Origin: JAAYZK01 sp964535025
GTDB lineage: Bacteria; Planctomycetota; Phycisphaerae; SM23-33; FEN-1343
Assembly: GCA_964535025.1 (NCBI GenBank)
Contig: CAZHRW010000291.1
Span: 1-13,401 of the forward strand
Reading direction: 5' to 3'
Length of the DNA: 13,401 bases
Shown: piece by piece, positions 7,499 through 13,401 of the stretch
Layout of the letters: the number at the start of each line of letters is the position of its first letter
How positions within the stretch are numbered: position 1 is the stretch's first letter
Notes under the pieces: generated by a model
What the model was told of the DNA's origin: nothing
Database searches by the model: none
Seen by the model: the letters and a program-made list of their open reading frames with translations, nothing else
Translations under genes and position numbers: made by a program

Positions 7499-7512
7499 CC
7501 CGGCACACCGGG
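7499..7512 (-). other. Leader hairpin CCCGG-TGTG-CCGGG
   Basis: A perfect 5-bp GC stem with a 4-base loop lies inside the predicted leader of the repeat-protein mRNA, about 120 bases before its start codon. It is not followed by a T-run on the minus strand. The role is unknown; it may simply fold the leader. Confidence 0.3.
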
Positions 7513-7556
7513 ACCCCAACCCCCGTCCCTCGCCGTGCCTTGCCCCGAATGTGTGC

Positions 7557-7584
7557 ATTATATCCCATCGCACCAGAACACCAA
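7557..7584 (-). promoter_or_regulatory. Sigma70-like promoter for the large secreted protein
   Basis: On the minus strand, TTGGTG (7584-7579) and a perfect TATAAT (7562-7557) are separated by 16 bases. The -10 stands out in this GC-rich DNA. The predicted start near 7550 would give a leader of about 170 bases before the ATG at 7379. The gene would therefore be expressed independently of the kai operon upstream. Confidence 0.6.
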
Positions 7585-7812
7585 GCGGAAAAGCGGGAAA
7601 CACAGACACACGCCAGACTTCGAGGTGACTTCGGGGGACGGGATGGCGGTCGCCGTCGAGCCGCATGTGCCCGAACCGCGCCGGCGGGCGGACGGCCGTG
7701 ACGGTCAGCAGCTTGCCGTGCGAGCGTCCCCCTTGGCTGTTGTTCTCGGTTCGGCGGGCGGAGGGGTTGATTACTGCGTCGGGCGCAGACGAGCCCCGGA
7801 TGGCCTGCCACA

Positions 7813-9675
7813 TCAGCGCCCAGGGTCGGCCGGTTCTCTGCACGCGCGAATGGTCGCCAGGAGCCTGTCGGACGGGCCACTCTTGGTCAGGAAGGCCGCC
7901 GCGCCGGCTTCTTTCATCCTGGCGGCGACTTTGCCTTCCTCGAACATCGACAGGCCGATCACGCAGACGTCCGGATGCTCGGCGTGGATGATCCGCGTGG
8001 CCTCGATGCCGTCCATCTCGGGCATGGAGATGTCCATCAGCACGACGTCCGGCTGAAGCTCGCGGACCAGGTCGACGACCGTCCTGCCATCGGAAGCCTC
8101 GCCCACGATCTCCATGTTCGCTTCTTCGCGGATCACCATCGCCAGCCCCTCGCGCATCACGGCGTGGTCGTCGGCGAGCAGGATCCGCGTGATCTTCCCG
8201 GCCTCGCCGGTCCAACGAGCCGCTGACGCCCTCGCTTGGGCGACGGCGGCCGGGCGCTGCTGGTCCTCGGCGGCCGGCAGCAACTGGGGCACCCGCATCG
8301 TGACACGGCTGCCGCGCCCGGGGGCGCTGTCGATGTCCAGGACACCGCCCAGCAACGTCAGCCGCTCCCGAATGCTGACCAGGCCGAATCCGCCATGCGT
8401 TCGCGCTTCCCATGCAGCAGCCGCGGCCGGATCGAAACCCACGCCCTCGTCCGACACGGTCAACTCGATCTGCCCGTCCGCGCGTCGCAGGCGGACGTGC
8501 GCCTTGTCGACCCCGGCGTGCTTGACAGCGTTGAACAGCAGTTCCCGCGCCGACTGGAACAGCAGGATCTTCACCCCCTCGGCGCGGGGCTCGGCGTCCT
8601 CTTCGGTCTGCACCCCAACGTCCAGGTCGTGTTTCTTGCGCATCCACTCCGACAGCCACGCCAGGGCCGGTCCCAGGCCGCCCTGGTGGAGGATTGGCGG
8701 GCTCAGTTCGCCCGTCAGCGAGCGTGAGCACTCGATCGACTCCTCCAGAAGGTCCCTCACTTCACCGGCGTCATGCCGGACCTGCCCCTCGGCGCGGCGC
8801 ATGAGGATGTCCAGGCGGAACTTGGCTCCGGCCAGCAACTGTTGGAGATTGTCGTGCAGGACCTCGGCCAGGCGGCGGCGCTCGCGCTGCTCGGCAAGGG
8901 TCAGCTCGGCGGCCATCTTCTGCAACTGCTCGCCCCGCTGGCGGAGGACGGCCTCGGCCTGCTCGCGACGGACGATTTCCTCCTGGAGCGTATCGACCGT
9001 CCGCCGCAGATCGGCCGTGCGCTCGGCGACGCGCTTCTCCAGGTCGTCCTTGGCTGTCTGCAGGGCCTCCTCGCTGGCGCGCAGGGCCTCCCGCTGATGA
9101 CGAAGCTTCTGGATCACCTCCGTGGAATTCTCCAGTTCCGTCAGATCGCTGACGACGATGCAGAGGCTCCGGGCGTCGGGTTGGTCCAGGACGTTGACGG
9201 CCACATAAACCGGCACCCAGTCGCCCGAGGGCTTGCGCAGGACCAGACGCTGCTTCACCGAACGGGTCTGCGCGTCGGCGAGCAAGGCCTCGGTCGCGGC
9301 CAGATGGTCCGGCGCGACGAAGTCCTGCAGCCGGCGGCCGACAATCTGCTCCAGCGGCATCCCGATCAACCGGCCGAACTGGCTGTTGCAGAACAGGATC
9401 GTCCCGTCGGTCGTCGTGGTGCAGGCCGCCTCCACCATCGTCTGGACGATCAGGCGGTAGACCGCGTCGCTGCCGGCCAGGGAGAACACCCGCTCGCCCC
9501 CGTCGCCGGCGACGATCAGCGCATCGATATCGCCGGACTGAATCGCCCGAAGCGCATCTTCCGCTTCTTCCAGGCGGATCTGCAACTCGCCGGTCTGACG
9601 CTGCAGTTCGTCGTTCCGGCGGCGAAGCTGCTCCAACTGCTGCTCTGTTTTCGTGGCGGAGTCACGGGTTGGCAT
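7813..9675 (-). CDS. Cytosolic PAS histidine kinase (HisKA_3/NarX type) fused to a NarL-type receiver domain
   Basis: This 620-residue hybrid kinase has no membrane segment. The order is an N-terminal coiled coil (about 8-47), a PAS domain (about 72-185, with DGTILFCNSQFGRLIG), and a second coiled coil (about 186-262). A HisKA_3 dimerisation domain follows, with phospho-acceptor H274 in AEVLHDNLQQLL. The HATPase domain shows an N-box around E378/N382 (ARELLFNAVKH), SDEGVGFDP (408-416) and GGFGLVSIRERL (428-439). The C-terminal receiver (about 496-612) has acidic D502 and D503, phospho-acceptor D548 (VVLMDISMPEMDG), S576 and K598. It lacks the LuxR-type DNA-binding domain usually joined to NarL receivers. 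ATG at 9675 follows AGAGG, 13 bases after the second kaiB stop, so it is the last gene of the kai operon. It is probably the output kinase of the Kai module, with the PAS adding a redox or ligand input. Both roles are inferred. Confidence 0.92.
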   Translation of the reverse strand: MPTRDSATKTEQQLEQLRRRNDELQRQTGELQIRLEEAEDALRAIQSGDIDALIVAGDGGERVFSLAGSDAVYRLIVQTMVEAACTTTTDGTILFCNSQFGRLIGMPLEQIVGRRLQDFVAPDHLAATEALLADAQTRSVKQRLVLRKPSGDWVPVYVAVNVLDQPDARSLCIVVSDLTELENSTEVIQKLRHQREALRASEEALQTAKDDLEKRVAERTADLRRTVDTLQEEIVRREQAEAVLRQRGEQLQKMAAELTLAEQRERRRLAEVLHDNLQQLLAGAKFRLDILMRRAEGQVRHDAGEVRDLLEESIECSRSLTGELSPPILHQGGLGPALAWLSEWMRKKHDLDVGVQTEEDAEPRAEGVKILLFQSARELLFNAVKHAGVDKAHVRLRRADGQIELTVSDEGVGFDPAAAAAWEARTHGGFGLVSIRERLTLLGGVLDIDSAPGRGSRVTMRVPQLLPAAEDQQRPAAVAQARASAARWTGEAGKITRILLADDHAVMREGLAMVIREEANMEIVGEASDGRTVVDLVRELQPDVVLMDISMPEMDGIEATRIIHAEHPDVCVIGLSMFEEGKVAARMKEAGAAAFLTKSGPSDRLLATIRACREPADPGR

Positions 9676-9688
9676 AACGGCCTCTGCG

Positions 9689-10048
9689 TCACTTCTTCTT
9701 GGGTTTGAGGTCGAGACCCACGAGGATCCTGTCCGTGTCCGTGAGGTTCCCGATGTACCGCCGCAACGGGGTCGGCAGTTCCTTGATCAGCGTGGGCACG
9801 GCGATGATCTGCTCGCCCTTGGCCGCCTCCGGCTGCTGGTAGATGTCGATGATCTCCAGGTCGTATCGCCCCTCGAGGTGCTTCTCGCAGATCTCGGTGA
9901 TCGTCCGGATCGCCGCCTCCGACCGGGGGTTAATCCCCGCGACGTACAGCCGCAGGATGTACTCCTGCGACGCTTCGGCTCGGGCGGCCTGGCGGAGACT
10001 GTCCGCCGTCGCGCCCTTGGATTCGTCAACTTGCTTCTTCTTGCCCAT
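9689..10048 (-). CDS. kaiB: KaiB-family protein, second copy
   Basis: The protein has 119 residues. A charged 28-residue leader (MGKKKQVDESKG...) precedes a full KaiB thioredoxin-like domain. Diagnostic segments are YILRLYVAGINP, ICEKHLEGRYDLEIIDIY, the proline-rich stretch AVPTLIKELPTPLRR, and IGNLTDTDRILVGLDL. KaiB switches fold to bind the KaiC CI ring and to compete with or recruit partners. This copy differs from its neighbour: INPRSEAAIRT replaces QTPRAAAAFAN, IYQQPEAAKGEQ replaces LLKDPKLAKGDQ, and GNLTD replaces GDLSD. The start is ATG at 10048 with GAGG about 11 bases upstream; the frame stays open to 10102, but the extra 18 codons are Arg/Gly-rich and overlap the first kaiB's end, so they are unlikely to be used. 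It may be specialised for the kinase rather than for KaiC; that is a guess from gene adjacency. Confidence 0.9.
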   Translation of the reverse strand: MGKKKQVDESKGATADSLRQAARAEASQEYILRLYVAGINPRSEAAIRTITEICEKHLEGRYDLEIIDIYQQPEAAKGEQIIAVPTLIKELPTPLRRYIGNLTDTDRILVGLDLKPKKK

Positions 10049-10098
10049 AGCCGATATCCCTCGATTGACCAGGCCGCCCCTCCGGCGACGCGGGCCGC

Positions 10099-10437
10099 TC
10101 ATCCCAGCGTGGCATGGCGCGGCCGCAGATCCAACCCTACCAACACACGCTCGGTGTCCGACAGGTCGCCGATGATCTTGCGGACCGGCTCGGGCAATTT
10201 CCTCACCAGCGTCGGCACCGCGAGGATCTGATCGCCCTTGGCCAATTTGGGATCCTTGAGCAGATCTATCACTTCGATACGGTATTTGCCCTTGAGGTGT
10301 TCTTCGCAGATCCGTTCGAGATTGGCGAACGCGGCGGCCGCGCGAGGCGTCTGCCCGGCCACGTAGAGCCTCAGCTCATAAAAGTCTTTATCGTTGTCCG
10401 CGCTGTCGCTTGTCTCGTCTGATGCCGGGGTGACCAT
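10099..10437 (-). CDS. kaiB: KaiB-family circadian-type protein, first copy
   Basis: The 112-residue protein is very close in pattern to cyanobacterial KaiB: YELRLYVAGQTP, EHLKGKYRIEVIDLLKDP, LAVPTLVRKLPEPVRK, IGDLSDTERVLVGLDL. The prolines matching the KaiB fold-switch region (cyanobacterial P63, P71, P73) are present as P75, P82 and P84. A short acidic N-terminal extension of about 18 residues precedes the domain, and the C-terminal tail is short (RPRHATLG). ATG at 10437 has GAGG 7 bases upstream and lies 26 bases after the kaiC stop, so the two are co-transcribed. Its role is to bind KaiC and set its phosphorylation or ATPase state. No kaiA is present in the window. Confidence 0.95.
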   Translation of the reverse strand: MVTPASDETSDSADNDKDFYELRLYVAGQTPRAAAAFANLERICEEHLKGKYRIEVIDLLKDPKLAKGDQILAVPTLVRKLPEPVRKIIGDLSDTERVLVGLDLRPRHATLG

Positions 10438-10463
10438 AGAGATCCTCGCTCAATTCGGTGTTG

Positions 10464-12164
10464 CTAGTCGGCTTTGCGGGCTTCCGACAGCGCCTGGCGC
10501 TGCCGCGCCTGACTGGCCCGCTGCTCGCCGGCGGCCGTTTTGGCGGCTTCGAGCTCGGCGGCGATGTCGTTCAGACGGCCGGTGAGGGCCTCCGCCTCGA
10601 CCTTCAGGCGGGCCTGCTCCTGCTCCAGTTCGCGCTGCCGCTGCTGGGTGGCCTGGCGTTCGGCCTGGCGCGATTCGCTGTCGGCGGCCTCCTGGATCGT
10701 GCGGGCCGTGCCGGTGAGCACCTCGCCGGGGCCGACGTAGACATCCGCCAGCTTGATGCCCTCGCCGGTGAGCCGGAACTCCCGCATCTGGTTGGAGTGG
10801 GACATCCCGCGGCTCTTGAGGACGTAGAGGATCCGGTTCCGCTCGCCGGTGGACTCGACCATCCGCACCAGGATCCAGGTGTCCATCAGGCTCGACACAC
10901 CCGCCTCGGTCTGTTCGGGGAGATGCTCGCCGCTGGTCAGGCTGGTGAACAGGCCGGTGATCCCCTCGTTCTTGAGGAAGTCGATCAGGCGGGTGAGCAT
11001 CAGCTTGGCCTCGGCCTCGCCGGCCACGGCGGTCAGATTCGTGATCGGATCGATGGCGACGGCGTTGGGCTTGAACTGGCTGATGAGCTTGTGGATGGTC
11101 GCCAGGTGGAGCTCCAGGCCGTACAGCGTGGGGCGGACCGTGTGGAAGATCAGGTTGCCCTTGGTGCGCCACGGCTCCAGGTCGATCCCGACCGACCGCA
11201 TGTTGCGGATGATCTGGTCGGCGGATTCCTCGAACGACAGGTACACGAACCGCCCGCCGTTGCGGCAGACGCTGTCGGCGAAGGAGGCGGCCAGGGAGCT
11301 CTTGCCCGTGCCGGCCGTGCCGGAGACGAGGATGGTGCTTCCCTTGTAATAGCCCTCGCCGCCGAGCATGGCGTCCAGGCGTTCCACGCCGGTGCTGATC
11401 CGCTGCGTGCTGACGGCGTAGGTCAGCCCCAGCGAGGTGATCGGCAGGATGGACAGGCCTGTCTCGTCGATGAGCGTGGGGTACTCGTTGGTCCCGTGCT
11501 TGGACCCGCGGTACTTGACGACCCGCATGCGGCGCGTGGCGACCTCGTCGGTGACGCGGTGGTCGAGGAAGATGACGCAGTCGCTGACGTATTCCTCGAC
11601 GCCGTAGCGCGTAAGGGTCTGGTCGCCCTTCTCGCCGGTGATGACGACGGTGACGCCGCGCTGCTTGAACCAGCGGAACAGCCGCCGCAGCTCCGCGCGG
11701 ATGATGCCCTCGTTGGGCATCCCGGCGAACAGGGCCTCGACGGTATCCAGCGCGACCCGCCTGGCCCCCACCTCGTCGATGGCGGCGGCCAGGCGGACGA
11801 AGAGACCTTCGAGGGTGTACTCGCCGGTCTCCTCGATCTCGCTGCGCTCGATGTGAACGTAGTCGATCGACAGCTTCTTGCGGCGGATCAGGTCGGGCAG
11901 GTCGAAGCCCAGGCTGGCGGTGTTGGCCGCCAGTTCCTCGGCGGTCTCCTCGAAGCTCATGTAGACGCCGCTCTCGTCGAACTCGGTGATGCCCCGAACG
12001 ATGAACTCCATGGCCAGCAGTGTCTTGCCGCTGCCGGCCCCGCCGCACACCAGCGTGGGCCGTCCGCGCGGCAGGCCGCCCTCGGTGACTTCATCCAGGC
12101 CCGTGATGCCCGTGGGGCATTTTGCCAGCGAGACAACCCCGCCCGATACATCCTTCTTCGCCAT
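10464..12164 (-). CDS. kaiC: KaiC-family double-RecA ATPase/autokinase with C-terminal coiled coil
   Basis: A 566-residue protein with two RecA-like KaiC domains. CI has Walker A GGAGSGKT (41-48) and the FEE motif (71-73). CII has Walker A GTAGTGKSS (282-290) and FEES (311-314). The cyanobacterial phosphorylation pair S431/T432 aligns with S424/S425 in AGVSSLMDTWILV, and T426 aligns with T419, so autophosphorylation capacity looks intact with Ser replacing Thr. The cores end near residue 480. The remaining ~80 residues are Gln/Arg/Glu/Ala-rich and predicted coiled coil (QQRQRELEQEQARLK), unlike the short cyanobacterial A-loop tail that binds KaiA. The ATG at 12164 follows AGAGGTGA at good spacing. 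It is first in a four-gene operon with two kaiB genes and a hybrid kinase. It probably acts as a KaiB-regulated timer or stress switch; whether it oscillates cannot be read from sequence. Confidence 0.96.
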   Translation of the reverse strand: MAKKDVSGGVVSLAKCPTGITGLDEVTEGGLPRGRPTLVCGGAGSGKTLLAMEFIVRGITEFDESGVYMSFEETAEELAANTASLGFDLPDLIRRKKLSIDYVHIERSEIEETGEYTLEGLFVRLAAAIDEVGARRVALDTVEALFAGMPNEGIIRAELRRLFRWFKQRGVTVVITGEKGDQTLTRYGVEEYVSDCVIFLDHRVTDEVATRRMRVVKYRGSKHGTNEYPTLIDETGLSILPITSLGLTYAVSTQRISTGVERLDAMLGGEGYYKGSTILVSGTAGTGKSSLAASFADSVCRNGGRFVYLSFEESADQIIRNMRSVGIDLEPWRTKGNLIFHTVRPTLYGLELHLATIHKLISQFKPNAVAIDPITNLTAVAGEAEAKLMLTRLIDFLKNEGITGLFTSLTSGEHLPEQTEAGVSSLMDTWILVRMVESTGERNRILYVLKSRGMSHSNQMREFRLTGEGIKLADVYVGPGEVLTGTARTIQEAADSESRQAERQATQQRQRELEQEQARLKVEAEALTGRLNDIAAELEAAKTAAGEQRASQARQRQALSEARKAD

Positions 12165-12207
12165 CGCATCACCTCTGATCGTTCTGAATCGCCTCGACCC
12201 AGATCGT

Positions 12208-12227
12208 AGACATGCTCCCCCATGTCT
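12208..12227. promoter_or_regulatory. Perfect 7-bp inverted repeat at the kai operon transcription start
   Basis: AGACATG-CTCCCC-CATGTCT (plus strand) is a perfect dyad with a 6-base spacer. It begins about 3 bases after the predicted transcription start and covers roughly +3 to +22. It could be an operator for a dimeric regulator, or a 5'-end hairpin stabilising the mRNA. The symmetric arms are unlikely to be chance at this location, but the binding protein is unknown. Confidence 0.5.
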
Positions 12228-12236
12228 CCCATGCGG

Positions 12237-12265
12237 ATCATAGTCGAAGAAGGGAGGTCTGTAAA
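12237..12265 (-). promoter_or_regulatory. Sigma70-like promoter of the kaiC-kaiB-kaiB-kinase operon
   Basis: On the minus strand, TTTACA (12265-12260, 5 of 6 consensus) and TATGAT (12242-12237, 5 of 6) are separated by the ideal 17 bases. Predicted transcription starts near 12230, giving a leader of about 65 bases to the kaiC ATG. The surrounding DNA is AT-richer than the genes. Confidence 0.7.
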
Positions 12266-12845
12266 TCGGAGATACAGCGTAATTGAGATGAACGCCCCCG
12301 TTCGAACCCCACCCTCACCCCCAAATCCCACATCCCCTGCGAAGGATCGCCGCGCGACGCAAAAGAACACAGGTAGAGGGAGATGCTGCCCCTACCCCCC
12401 TGGCGCAGCCATAACCACGGCCAACCGGGATAGCGCGAGCTACGCGGGCGATGGCACTTGAAACCCGGGACAGCCACCCGTCCGCGCGCATCCCCGTCGG
12501 TGATGCGTCCGCCATCGCATTTGCGCCCCGCTTGACAGCGAGGGCTCCCTCCCGGCGCGAATGGGGCATGTGCTCCAGCCCATGGCCGCGCTGCCGGCGC
12601 TGGGCGGTGCTCCGGCGGCGCCGCATCGTGTGAGGCTGCCTGCCAATGGGTGGGCCCGTCGGAGGAGGCGGAGAGATGATGGCCTTCTCCGCCGGCGCCC
12701 CGGGCCGTTGTGCTTTCGGGCGGGTGATTGAAATATCGCCAGCGCCGCGGGGGGAGGGCTCCGGTGGGCCGCGCGGAGCCCGCCCCCGCGCCGGCCGCGA
12801 CGCTGGCGCCTGTCCTCCGTGGCGACGAGTCGGCCGGACGGGCGA
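12266..12845. other. About 580 bases with no supportable gene
   Basis: Open frames cross this stretch on both strands because the DNA is very GC-rich. Their translations are Pro/Arg/Gly/Ala-biased and show no domain, no convincing start signal and no link to the neighbours. Apart from the terminator candidate at 12358-12396 I see no RNA gene, repeat or mobile element. Confidence 0.55.
12358..12396 (-). terminator. Candidate Rho-independent terminator upstream of the kai operon
   Basis: On the minus strand, GGTAGGGG pairs with CCC-T-CTACC around an 8-base loop (8 bp with one bulged T). A T-rich tail, TGTGTTCTTTT, follows. It would stop read-through from the OB-fold gene (which ends at 12846) before the kaiC promoter at 12265. 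The distance from the stop codon (about 450 bases) and the interrupted T-run lower confidence. Confidence 0.45.
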
Positions 12846-13401
12846 TCACCGGCTCGGCCTGCGGTCCTGCTGTTGGGGCTGTGGCTCCTGCGGGGCCCAC
12901 AGGGGTTGACCGTCGACGCTGCGCAGACGGAGCGTCTGGTCGGCGGTCCGGATCTCGGTGGCCATGATGATCTCATCGCCGTCGAAGAGCGCCCGAGAGC
13001 CGGCGACCTCGACCTGCTGGCCGGCGCCGAAGGTGACACCCTGCTGCTGCACGTAGGCGTGCGGCCCCACATGGACGATCATGGTGTCATCGTCCCGGGT
13101 CCGGACCTTCAGGACCACGCCCGGGGCGGCGGCGGGGATCGGCCGGAACGCGCCGACGTCCACAACGGTTCCCTGGAGGCGGGTGATCCGCCGGGGGTTG
13201 AAGTTCAACTGGTACCGGCCCTGAGCCGACCAGGCATGATCGGGTTGCCCTGCGGCGCCTTCGAGGTAGCCGAAGGTCTGCCAGTAGGGCTCTTCGTTGA
13301 AACGCCGGTAGAGGCTTTCGGATTCACTCATCAGCGTCAGGTCCGGTTCGTTCCCCGCGACGTAGGCCACGGCTTCGATCGTCTCCCGCGTGGCATCGAG
13401 G
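12846..13401 (-). CDS. Protein with C-terminal OB-fold-like domain, N-terminus outside the window
   Basis: The frame is open through base 13401 (LDATRETIEAVAYVAGNEPD...), so the start is not in the window; a GTG at 13370 exists but has no ribosome binding site that would decide for it. About 185 residues are visible. The first 65 are polar with YRRFNEEPYWQTFGY. From about residue 75 an all-beta OB-fold-like domain appears: RLQGTVVDVG, then PGVVLKVRTRDDDTMIVHVGPHAYV, QGVTFGAGQQVEVAGSR, IIMATEIRTADQTLRLRS and GQPLWA. This pattern (GTV...VHVGP...GxxVEVxGSR...LRxxxGxPxW) recurs in small bacterial exported proteins of unclear function. The tail is Gln/Pro-rich (APQEPQPQQQDRRPSR). I do not recognise a specific function; a binding role in the envelope is only a guess. 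Confidence 0.75.
   Translation of the reverse strand, partial: LDATRETIEAVAYVAGNEPDLTLMSESESLYRRFNEEPYWQTFGYLEGAAGQPDHAWSAQGRYQLNFNPRRITRLQGTVVDVGAFRPIPAAAPGVVLKVRTRDDDTMIVHVGPHAYVQQQGVTFGAGQQVEVAGSRALFDGDEIIMATEIRTADQTLRLRSVDGQPLWAPQEPQPQQQDRRPSR

Larger units (their letters stand above)
7380..7812. other. 433-base intergenic region with promoter and structured leader
   Basis: This lies between the end of the kinase gene and the start of the repeat protein. Several frames are open but none gives a recognisable protein. It holds the promoter at 7557-7584, two hairpins in the leader (7499-7512 and 7407-7425) and a small 5-bp stem (CTGCG/CGCAG, 7774-7788) just after the kinase stop. That small stem has no following T-run, so I do not call a terminator there. 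The rest shows nothing I can assign. Confidence 0.6.

Noticed and set aside
8773..9708. Plus-strand frame opposite the kinase gene
   Set aside because: Shadow of the coiled-coil and PAS coding region; the kinase frame has all catalytic motifs.
10458..12209. 583-codon plus-strand frame opposite kaiC
   Set aside because: Antisense shadow of kaiC, rich in L, A, G, D and H with no motifs.
12305..12325. GTTCGAA resembling a tRNA T-loop
   Set aside because: The flanks cannot pair as a T-stem and no acceptor or anticodon arms are found around it.
12238..12900. 220-codon minus-strand frame in the gap before kaiC
   Set aside because: The translation is P/R/G/A-biased, overlaps the kai promoter and terminator candidate, and shows no domain or start signal.

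Overview
The window is high-GC DNA from a Gram-negative-type bacterium, most likely a planctomycete (Planctomycetota). The best clue is the secreted protein at 4053-7379. It carries the planctomycete-style N-terminal LEPRLLLS motif, tandem PPC-type beta domains, a dockerin-like pair of calcium loops and an arginine-rich C-terminal tail. This lineage call is inference; no rRNA or other marker gene is present. Every gene I can support lies on the minus strand, so the map reads from high to low coordinates.

13401-12846: the C-terminal part of a protein with an OB-fold-like domain. It is followed by about 580 bases with no supportable gene, which hold a candidate intrinsic terminator (12358-12396) and a strong sigma70-like promoter (12237-12265).

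12164-7813: a compact four-gene operon of kaiC, kaiB, a second kaiB, and a soluble PAS histidine kinase fused to a receiver domain. Gaps are 13 to 50 bases. No kaiA is visible and there is no DNA-binding output regulator. This looks like a KaiBC-type timing or stress module feeding a phosphorelay. A perfect 7-bp inverted repeat sits just downstream of the predicted transcription start.

7812-7380: a spacer with a near-consensus promoter and a long leader containing GC-rich hairpins. It leads into the 1108-residue secreted repeat protein (7379-4053).

3906-1: a gene series resembling the Cnr/Ncc metal-efflux layout. It has a short ORF whose first ~30 residues look like the start of an ArsR-family repressor, then an ECF sigma factor, a zinc-finger anti-sigma factor, a small periplasmic metal-sensor-like protein (CnrX/Spy type), a TolC-type outer-membrane lipoprotein, and an RND periplasmic adaptor that runs off the window edge. 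An RND pump gene is expected just outside. The likely logic is that metal or envelope stress is sensed in the periplasm, the anti-sigma factor releases the sigma factor, and the efflux genes are expressed.

The most interesting items are the KaiC-KaiB-KaiB-kinase/receiver operon, its promoter palindrome, the ArsR-like fragment ahead of the sigma factor, and the near-identical PPC repeats in the dockerin-type surface protein.
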